A stretch of DNA of 37,505 nt, taken from Anaerolineales bacterium (GTDB lineage: Bacteria; Chloroflexota; Anaerolineae; Anaerolineales; UBA11858). The translations under genes and the position numbers were made by a program. Shown here in pieces: positions 1 to 6,518 of the stretch. A model generated the notes under the pieces. It saw nothing but the letters and a program-made list of their open reading frames with translations, had not been told where the DNA came from and searched no databases. The stretch lies in NCBI GenBank assembly GCA_024763275.1, contig JANTFT010000021.1, forward strand, positions 1-37,505. Direction: 5' to 3'. Position 1 is the stretch's first letter, and every line of letters begins with the position of its first letter.

Positions 1-764
1 CCGATTTAAAGGCAAACTGTATACTGGTGGGGTCTTCCGGATTGCGGCGGACCCAGGCCAGGTCCGGGTCTTCTCCCTGCCCACTGTCGAATACCACCCG
101 GTCAAAACCGTCTCCCCACTGGTCTTCCGGCAGGTCATCGGAGAGCTGGGGATTGTCACCGCCTACATCATTATTGGAATCCTCCCGGACAACCACTCCA
201 GCAACAGTCCAGTCCACTTCAGTAGGAAGCGGGGCCTGCACCAGGAAATCCCCCCGGCCGTCAATGTCCAGGTCCAGTTCAATGCCATAAAGCGCGGCGG
301 CGCTCTCCGGAAGGTCCTCGGCCAGGTACACGTCAAGGTAGATCCAGGGGGGAGCGGCATCCAGATTGGCTAGGATGATATCCAGGTAGCCGCGGTATTC
401 AGCCATTTCCACAGTGAAAGGGCGCTCGTAGCGGTTGATTAAGAACTGATCCCCGTAGGTGATGCCCTCATCGGCGTAGTCAATCGAGTTGAAATCAGTC
501 ACATAAGAGTTGAAAGCCTCACCCGGCCCCTCAGGAAGCATAACATGGACGACTTCCGGGGTGGTCTGACTCTCAGACGAGGTTCCGGCACTGGCCTCTT
601 CTGTCTGGCGGGCGCTTTCCACAGATTCTTCCCAGGCCATTTTAGTCTGGGTGGCAGCCACGCTCTGGGCGATATCTGCGTCGACCTCCCCGCCTTTACC
701 GCCGCAGGCAGTAAGCGCAAAGGCCAGGCTGACAAATCCAACCAGGGGCAAAATTCTCTTCATG
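1..764 (-). CDS. secreted lipoprotein of unknown function (3' part outside window)
   Basis: The reading frame runs without a stop from an ATG at 764 to the left edge, giving about 254 residues of a longer protein. An AGGAG sits about 8 bases upstream of the ATG. The N-terminus is a lipoprotein signal peptide: a Lys-Arg start, a hydrophobic core and the lipobox LTAC at about residues 18-21, so the mature protein should be lipid-anchored outside the membrane. A low-complexity stretch rich in Ala, Gln, Glu, Ser and Thr (about 30-75) looks like a flexible linker. The rest is acidic and aromatic, with repeated Asp-rich segments resembling a beta-rich extracellular domain. Similar Asp-rich lipoproteins are, from memory, common in Chloroflexota, but I do not recognise a named family. 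It is divergent from mutY and probably not related to it. No function is assigned. Confidence 0.75.
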
Positions 765-970
765 GGTTTCTCCTCTATTGTTAGTTTTCTTGTCAATATA
801 ATTCAACCCGGCGAATCCTAATAATCAAGGAAACCGGAGTAGCAAAATTACGAGGTCCCTTCCGCTGAACATTATAAGACAATATTACAAATTTTAGTTT
901 AGATGATTGCCAGGACCCTGTCAATCAGATTCCTGCTCCCGGGCAGGCGTGGTACACTGAGGACATTGCG

Positions 971-2056
971 ATGGAAGATCAATTAAGAAAGAGAGTCATC
1001 CGGGTTCTCCAGGCCTGGTACAGGGAGAACGCCCGTCAGCTGCCCTGGCGGGATACCCGGGATCCCTATGCCATCTGGGTCTCCGAAGTCATGCTCCAGC
1101 AAACCCGGGTGGAAGCGGTGATCCCTTACTTCCAGTTCTGGTTGGAGCAGTTCCCCACCCTGGAAGATCTGGCAAACGCTGACGAAGACCTGGTCCTTAA
1201 GACCTGGGAAGGTTTGGGGTACTACAGCCGGGCCCGCAACCTGCACAAGGCTGCCCGCATCCTCCGCGACCAATACGGTGGCCAGCTGCCCCGGGATCCG
1301 GGCACCCTGCAGAGCCTGCCGGGTATTGGCCGCTATACTGCCGGGGCGGTGGCCTCGATCGCCTTCGGTATACCAGCCCCGATCCTGGACGGTAATCTGC
1401 GGAGGGTCTTCAGCCGTTTCTTCAACATCACAGATCCCATTCAGACTCCCCATACCGAAAGACTGCTCTGGGAAATAGCCAGCCAGCTGCTGCCTGACAC
1501 CGAACCAGGTGTCTTCAACCAGGCACTGATGGAGCTGGGCGCGCTGGTATGTACTCCTGCAAACCCTTCCTGCGAGATCTGTCCCCTGGCGGGAGACTGC
1601 CAGGCCAATATGCTGGGGAGCCAGAATTCCCTGCCTGTTAGAAAGGAAAAGAGATCCCTTCCCCACTACCAGGTGGCGGCAGCGGTGATCGAATACCAAG
1701 GCCGGGTGCTGATCGCCAAACGGCCTTCGAAAGGGTTACTGGGCGGGATGTGGGAGTTCCCGGGCGGCAAACAAGAAGAGAACGAATCCCTCCCAGAAAC
1801 CCTCCGGCGGGAAATCCTGGAAGAGCTCAGCCTGGAAATTTCAGTCGGGAAGAACCTGGGCAACTACCAGCATGCCTATACGCATTACCGGGTCACCCTG
1901 CACGCTTTTCAGTGCCGTCAGCTCAGCGAAGACCTCCAGCTCAACTACCACACCGCCGCAGCCTGGGTCCCAGAAGAGGAGCTGGATAACTACCCGATGG
2001 GCAAATTGGATCGTCTGGTCGCTGACCGTCTGCGGGAAGATCGTCTGTCTTTTTGA
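971..2056 (+). CDS. mutY: A/G-specific adenine DNA glycosylase MutY with C-terminal Nudix-like domain
   Basis: Base-excision repair enzyme that removes adenine mispaired with 8-oxoguanine. The 361 residues have the expected order. The HhH-GPD glycosylase core spans about 10-190, with the motif SEVMLQQTR (Glu39 is the likely catalytic acid) and LDGNLRR (Asp140). A [4Fe-4S] loop follows, with Cys194, Cys201, Cys204 and Cys210 in the C-X6-C-X2-C-X5-C spacing. A MutT/Nudix-fold domain covers about 230-350 and normally reads the 8-oxoG strand. That domain keeps an almost complete Nudix box (about 265-287: G-X5-E-X7-RE-X2-EE, with Ser at the last Gly position), which is more intact than in many MutY proteins. 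Length is normal. The start is ATG, with GAGGA about 7 bases upstream. The gene is monocistronic and divergent from the lipoprotein gene. Identification is secure. Confidence 0.96.
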   Translation: MEDQLRKRVIRVLQAWYRENARQLPWRDTRDPYAIWVSEVMLQQTRVEAVIPYFQFWLEQFPTLEDLANADEDLVLKTWEGLGYYSRARNLHKAARILRDQYGGQLPRDPGTLQSLPGIGRYTAGAVASIAFGIPAPILDGNLRRVFSRFFNITDPIQTPHTERLLWEIASQLLPDTEPGVFNQALMELGALVCTPANPSCEICPLAGDCQANMLGSQNSLPVRKEKRSLPHYQVAAAVIEYQGRVLIAKRPSKGLLGGMWEFPGGKQEENESLPETLRREILEELSLEISVGKNLGNYQHAYTHYRVTLHAFQCRQLSEDLQLNYHTAAAWVPEEELDNYPMGKLDRLVADRLREDRLSF

Positions 2057-2220
2057 CCTGATACCCCTCTCCGCGCTCCTTCTGGATCATGTGCTGCCCC
2101 TCAATTTCCAGCAAAGTTTCTGGTCGATTCCCTCCCATTAACGCTCCATCCGTCTTCCTACCCCCGAAAAATCCCATCTTATTGCTCTCCAAAAACCTGC
2201 ACTGTACACAATATTGGACG

Positions 2221-2245
2221 TAACACTTCAAAATAATCAGTGTTA
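2221..2245. promoter_or_regulatory. inverted repeat, candidate operator of the carboxylase/synthase operon
   Basis: Perfect 7-base arms TAACACT (2221-2227) and AGTGTTA (2239-2245) are separated by 11 bases. The right arm overlaps a possible extended -10 element (2241-2249) about 40 bases before the first gene of the operon. The arm length and spacing suit a dimeric regulator. It does not match the BirA or FapR consensus as I remember them, so the regulator is unknown. Confidence 0.4.
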
Positions 2246-2249
2246 TAGG
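2241..2249 (+). promoter_or_regulatory. possible extended -10 promoter element
   Basis: The sequence reads TG-T-TATAGG, an extended -10 arrangement with no convincing -35 at 17 bases. It would start transcription near 2256, about 33 bases before the carboxyltransferase ATG. It is the best candidate for the promoter of the ten-gene operon, but support is weak. Confidence 0.3.
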
Positions 2250-2288
2250 TTGCATGTATCACAAGAAAAACTTGAAGGGCCTGGATAT

Positions 2289-3833
2289 ATGAGTGTGTTT
2301 TCTGGATCTTTAGACGAGCTCAGAAAGAGCGCCCGGCTGGGCGGCGGCGACCAGCGCGTCCAGCGCCAGCATCAGCAGGGCAAACAAACTGCCCGGGAAA
2401 GGATCGACCTGCTGCTGGATCCCGGCACTTTCCAGGAAATAGGTCTTTTTGCTGTTAATTCTCTCCATTCTGCTGGCAACGGTACCGGTAGGGCCTTTGG
2501 AGATGGCGTCATCACCGGCAAAGGCAAGATCAATGACCAGCCGGTTTACGTCTTCGCTCAGGACTTCACGGTCAAAGGCGGCTCTGTCGGTAAGGTCCAC
2601 GGTAGAAAGATCGCCAGGATCATGGATCTGGCCATCCAGAACGGAGCCCCGCTGATCGGCCTGAATGATTCCGGCGGCGCCCGCATCCAGGAAGGGGTTA
2701 ACTCGCTGGCTGCCTACGGTGAGATCTTTTACCGCAATGTGCAGGCTTCAGGGGTGATTCCCCAGATATCGATCATCCTTGGCCCCTGCGCGGGAGGGGC
2801 GGTTTATTCTCCTGCTATCACTGATTTCGTGTTCATGGTCGAAGGAACCTCCCAGATGTTCATCACCGGACCGGAGGTAATCCGGGAGGTCACTCAAGAG
2901 GAGATCGAACTGGAATCTCTGGGCGGCGCTGGTATTCACCACACTCACAGTGGAGTAGCCCATTTTTCATATAAGGATGAAGCTCAAGCCTTTGAAGGTG
3001 TCCGGCAGCTGCTCTCCTTCCTGCCCGCGAACAACCTGACTCCCCCGCTCAGCATACCAAGTCTTGACCCCACCGATCGGCCCACACCGGAGCTGGAAGA
3101 CATTGTCCCGGACAAGACTGACGAACCCTATGACATCAAGGAAGTCATCTCGATCCTGGTTGATGGGGGGGAATTCTTCGAGATCCAGAAGGATTACGCC
3201 CCCAATATCGTGGTGGGATTCTCACGGTTGAACGGGCAGGTAGTTGGCATAGTGGCCAATCAACCTGACCATCTAGCCGGAGTCCTTGATATCAATGCCT
3301 CGGATAAAGCCGCCCGCTTCATCCGTTTTTGCGATAACTTCCACATCCCACTGCTCACTCTGGTCGATACGCCAGGGTTCCTTCCTGGTATCGACCAGGA
3401 GCACGAGGGTATCATCCGCCACGGAGCGAAAATGATTTTCGCCTATGCGGAAGCCAGTGTTCCGAAAATAACCTTGATCCTCAGAAAAGCCTACGGCGGC
3501 GCGTATATCGTCATGGGCTCCAAACATCTGGCTGGAGACCAGAATTTCGCCTGGCCGGAAGCTGAGATTGCCGTGATGGGTCCCCAGGGCGCGGTCAAGA
3601 TTCTCCACCGTAAGGAATTAGCCCAAGCAGCTGACCCTCAGGCCCTGCAGAGGGAACTTGCCCAGTCCTACCGGGAAAACCTGGCATCGCCTTTCCTGGC
3701 GGCCGGGGAAGGCTATCTGGACGATATCATTGCACCCCTGGAAAGCCGGGCGCGGATCATCCATGCCCTGGAAACATTCCAGAATAAAAGGGTCTCCGTT
3801 CCTCAGCGAAAACACGGGAATATCCCTCTCTAG
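2289..3833 (+). CDS. acyl-CoA carboxylase, carboxyltransferase (beta) subunit
   Basis: Transfers CO2 from carboxybiotin to an acyl-CoA, yielding malonyl-CoA or methylmalonyl-CoA. The 514 residues have the AccD/PccB two-crotonase-fold architecture: the N-half acyl-CoA site includes SGGARIQEG and GPCAGGAVYSPA, and the C-half biotin site includes DTPGFLPG and KAYGGAYIVMGSKH. The residue after AYGGAY is Ile407. In Streptomyces coelicolor homologues this position is Asp in the propionyl-CoA enzyme and Ile in the enzyme that also uses acetyl-CoA, so malonyl-CoA formation is plausible. I chose ATG 2289 with an upstream AAGGG; an in-frame TTG at 2214 lies inside the candidate promoter. The gene is first in the operon and 12 bases ahead of the biotin carboxylase. 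Substrate preference is inference; family is certain. Confidence 0.95.
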   Translation: MSVFSGSLDELRKSARLGGGDQRVQRQHQQGKQTARERIDLLLDPGTFQEIGLFAVNSLHSAGNGTGRAFGDGVITGKGKINDQPVYVFAQDFTVKGGSVGKVHGRKIARIMDLAIQNGAPLIGLNDSGGARIQEGVNSLAAYGEIFYRNVQASGVIPQISIILGPCAGGAVYSPAITDFVFMVEGTSQMFITGPEVIREVTQEEIELESLGGAGIHHTHSGVAHFSYKDEAQAFEGVRQLLSFLPANNLTPPLSIPSLDPTDRPTPELEDIVPDKTDEPYDIKEVISILVDGGEFFEIQKDYAPNIVVGFSRLNGQVVGIVANQPDHLAGVLDINASDKAARFIRFCDNFHIPLLTLVDTPGFLPGIDQEHEGIIRHGAKMIFAYAEASVPKITLILRKAYGGAYIVMGSKHLAGDQNFAWPEAEIAVMGPQGAVKILHRKELAQAADPQALQRELAQSYRENLASPFLAAGEGYLDDIIAPLESRARIIHALETFQNKRVSVPQRKHGNIPL

Positions 3834-3845
3834 ACAGGTGTGAAA

Positions 3846-5342
3846 ATGAAAGTGCTGATTGCCAACCGGGGCGAAATCGCCATCAGAATAATGAGAACCT
3901 GCCGTGAACTGGGATTCACCTCGGTGGCCGTGTACTCTGACACCGATCAGAATGCCCTTCACACTCGCTATGCGGATGAGGCGATCCATATCGGCCCTAC
4001 CAGAGCGGCTGATAGCTACCAGAACATCGGGTCCCTGCTGGAAGCATCCAGCCAGATCGGGGCTGACGCGATTCACCCCGGCTACGGCTTCCTTTCGGAG
4101 AACCCTCACTTCGGGAGTGCGGTCGAAGAGGCAGGGATGATCTTCATCGGACCCAGTCCCGAGTCCATGGCTGTCTTCGGGGATAAACTCTCAGCCCGGA
4201 AAGCTGCCCGGGAATCCGGCCTGTCGGTCCTGCCCGGGCCAGATCAGCTTCTATCCAAAGACCGTCAGGATCAAGCCATCCCACCCGAGCTGTCATTCCC
4301 GGTGCTTGTCAAAGCAGCCGCTGGCGGCGGAGGTAAGGGGATCCGTCTGGCGCGAAACGAGCAGGAACTACAGGAAGTGGTCGGGCTGGCCCAGGAAGAA
4401 GCCCTGGCAGCCTTCGGGGACGGCAGCATCTATCTTGAGCCGCTGGTGGTGAAAGCCCGCCACATCGAGGTTCAGATCCTGGGTGACGGCAGAGGTGGTG
4501 TGCTGGCTTTCGGGGAAAGAGAATGCTCCATCCAAAGACGGCACCAAAAATTGATCGAGGAAGCGCCCGCTCCCAATCTCTCCCCCGCTGAGCGGGAATA
4601 CATCACCTGGGCTGCGACAGCACTGGGGAAAGCCACGTCTTACCGCAGCCTGGGCACAGTTGAATTCTTGATGGATGAGGACCGCAGATTCTTCTTTATT
4701 GAGGTTAATCCCCGTATCCAGGTAGAACATCCTGTTACCGAAATGGTGACTGGAATTGACCTGATCCGGGAGCAGCTTCTGTTGGCTACCACCGGTGAGC
4801 TCCAGCTGGATCAGAACGCCATCCAGCTTCGGGGCGCCGCTATTGAGGCCCGGGTCCTGGCAGAAGACCCCGAGGCTGATTTCCTGCCCACATCCGGGGA
4901 AATTTCTTACCTGAAAGAGCCGGGCGGACCGGGAATCCGGATTGACAGCTCCCTCTACCAGGGCATGAAGATCTCCGCGGATTACGACTCCCTGATCGCC
5001 AAGATCATTTCCTGGGGCCCGAATCGTCAGACCGCGATCCAGCGTCTTCGTCGGGGTATCAAGGAATACCAGATTGGTGGCGTGAAAACCGACCTGGCCT
5101 TTTTGGCAAAGATCCTGGAATCCCATCCCTACCTGGATGGCAGGATAACCACATCCTTCCTGGACGATCACCGGATTGAACAGGATGTTCCGTGCGAGGA
5201 AGTCACCAGAGACGCTGCCATTGCCGCAGCCCTGCACATCCACAAGCAGCAGGAAGAAAGCAAAGGGGGGAATACCTCCTCAGTGGATCTCTGGCGCCAG
5301 ACGGCCTGGAAAGAGCAAATCAGATCTGGAAGCAGTCTATAA
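3846..5342 (+). CDS. accC: biotin carboxylase subunit of acyl-CoA carboxylase
   Basis: ATP-grasp enzyme that carboxylates the biotin of the carrier protein encoded next, using bicarbonate and ATP. At 498 residues it starts with the family signature MKVLIANRGEIAIRI. It has the glycine-rich ATP loop AAAGGGGKGIR (about 160-170), ERECSIQRRHQKLIEEAP, and the catalytic strand EVNPRIQVEHPVTEM. It is about 50 residues longer than E. coli AccC. The tail ends in a Leu-Trp-Arg-containing segment that resembles the start of the linker domain in propionyl/methylcrotonyl-CoA carboxylase alpha chains. Together with the N-terminus of the next protein, this suggests an ancestral alpha chain divided into two genes. 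ATG 3846 is preferred over GTG 3840 because AGGTG (3836-3840) gives better spacing. Confidence 0.95.
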   Translation: MKVLIANRGEIAIRIMRTCRELGFTSVAVYSDTDQNALHTRYADEAIHIGPTRAADSYQNIGSLLEASSQIGADAIHPGYGFLSENPHFGSAVEEAGMIFIGPSPESMAVFGDKLSARKAARESGLSVLPGPDQLLSKDRQDQAIPPELSFPVLVKAAAGGGGKGIRLARNEQELQEVVGLAQEEALAAFGDGSIYLEPLVVKARHIEVQILGDGRGGVLAFGERECSIQRRHQKLIEEAPAPNLSPAEREYITWAATALGKATSYRSLGTVEFLMDEDRRFFFIEVNPRIQVEHPVTEMVTGIDLIREQLLLATTGELQLDQNAIQLRGAAIEARVLAEDPEADFLPTSGEISYLKEPGGPGIRIDSSLYQGMKISADYDSLIAKIISWGPNRQTAIQRLRRGIKEYQIGGVKTDLAFLAKILESHPYLDGRITTSFLDDHRIEQDVPCEEVTRDAAIAAALHIHKQQEESKGGNTSSVDLWRQTAWKEQIRSGSSL

Positions 5343-5359
5343 CAGGAGCACGAAGGCAT

Positions 5360-5851
5360 ATGACTAATTATCGAATCAGCATCGCTGATAGGACCTACCA
5401 GGTCAGCATTCACGATAATGAGCTGGAAGTGAACGGTGAACGGATCACCTATGATACGGATTCTCTCAACGGCAAAGGCCTGCACATTCTCAGACGGCAG
5501 CATCGGAACGTTGAAGCCCACGTGGAAGCCAAGCAAAGCGGCAGCTACGACATCCAGATAGGAGGTAACCACCTCAACGCCCAGGTCGCAGTGGGATTTC
5601 AGAACCCTCAGTCGAAAACTGCCAACAGCAGTGGTCGGATCGTGGCTCCCATGCCAGGTTTGATCATCGATGTGCTGGTCAAGATCGGAGATAAAGTAAA
5701 ACAGGGTGAAACCCTTTTGATCCAGGAAGCCATGAAGATGCAAATGAAGCTGCGCTCACCGCTTGACGGCATCGTTACCAGCATCGCAGTTGCACCTGGT
5801 GCTCAGGTTGAAAAAGGTATTTTACTGGTCTCTCTCCAGCCCGCCGGGTGA
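5360..5851 (+). CDS. biotin carboxyl carrier protein
   Basis: Carries the biotin that shuttles CO2 between the two preceding enzymes. The 163 residues comprise an N-terminal beta-rich segment (about 1-80) resembling the linker (BT) domain of carboxylase alpha chains. A short Ser/Asn hinge follows, then a C-terminal biotinyl domain (about 92-163) with EAMKM, in which Lys126 is the biotinylation site. APMPGLI and the final GxxVEKG turn are typical of biotinyl domains. It is not the Ala/Pro-rich E. coli AccB type. The ATG at 5360 follows AGGAG (5344-5348) and GAAGG (5352-5356), 17 bases after the biotin carboxylase stop. It presumably needs a biotin protein ligase encoded elsewhere. Confidence 0.94.
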   Translation: MTNYRISIADRTYQVSIHDNELEVNGERITYDTDSLNGKGLHILRRQHRNVEAHVEAKQSGSYDIQIGGNHLNAQVAVGFQNPQSKTANSSGRIVAPMPGLIIDVLVKIGDKVKQGETLLIQEAMKMQMKLRSPLDGIVTSIAVAPGAQVEKGILLVSLQPAG

Positions 5852-5887
5852 GGGGTAAAAGAGGATCGGTTTAAAAGCGAGGTCACA

Positions 5888-6475
5888 ATGAACTATACAG
5901 ACATCATTCATCCCCAGGAAGGAATGTCCAGCCGGTTTGTAAACACAGTTCTGGTCGTGGGAATTTCCTGGCTGATAGCACTCAGCGCCCAGTTCTCATT
6001 CCGGACCCCATTCAGCCCGGTGCCTATCACCGGCCAAACTCTGGTCGTTCTGCTCAGCGGACTTTTCCTCGGGAGGAAACTGGGAGCAGCGGCTGTTGCG
6101 GCCTACTTGCTGCAGGGTGCTGTCGGTTTGCCCTTTTTTGCGAACGGAAGCTCCGGGTTCGCTGTCTTAGTGGGCCCAACTGGCGGCTATCTGTTCGGAT
6201 TCCTGGCAGCGGCTTATGTGGTAGGAATGCTCTCAGAACTGCGCCATAGGCGTTCTCCCATCCAGGCAGCCACTGCCCTTCTGCTGGGAAACATCATCAT
6301 CTACCTATTTGGTCTGACCTGGCTGGTCCGTTTTGTAGGCGAATCCCAGGCCCTACCTATGGGCTTATATCCTTTCCTGGTAGGAGATGTTCTGAAGCTG
6401 GGATTAGCTACAGCCCTGGCAAGTGGGGGAAGCTGGTTGACCGATCGCATCCACCCTGATCTGGATGCCAGCTGA
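5888..6475 (+). CDS. bioY: biotin transporter substrate-binding membrane protein BioY
   Basis: S-component of a biotin ECF-type transporter in the cytoplasmic membrane. The 195 residues form about six hydrophobic helices and carry the BioY signatures FSPVPITGQTLVVLLSG, LLQGAVGLPFF and GPTGGYLFGF. No BioM/BioN energising genes are adjacent, so it either works alone or borrows a shared ECF module. It lies in the operon 36 bases after the biotin carrier gene, with GAGG (5879-5882) before the ATG. Its place between the carboxylase and the synthase implies that biotin uptake is coupled to demand from this carboxylase. Family assignment is secure. Confidence 0.95.
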   Translation: MNYTDIIHPQEGMSSRFVNTVLVVGISWLIALSAQFSFRTPFSPVPITGQTLVVLLSGLFLGRKLGAAAVAAYLLQGAVGLPFFANGSSGFAVLVGPTGGYLFGFLAAAYVVGMLSELRHRRSPIQAATALLLGNIIIYLFGLTWLVRFVGESQALPMGLYPFLVGDVLKLGLATALASGGSWLTDRIHPDLDAS

Positions 6476-6518
6476 CCGTTGGCGAAATTATCGCCGCCAG
6501 GCAAGCAGGAGCAAAAAT

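Noticed and set aside
2214-2288. In-frame N-terminal extension of the carboxyltransferase from TTG 2214
   Set aside because: The extension has no SD and overlaps the palindrome and -10 candidate. Homologues begin near the ATG at 2289, which has AAGGG upstream.
4368-5243. Long 291-codon open frame antisense to the biotin carboxylase gene
   Set aside because: It mirrors the codon structure of a certain gene and has no SD and no recognisable protein features. Similar antisense frames over other genes were dismissed for the same reason.
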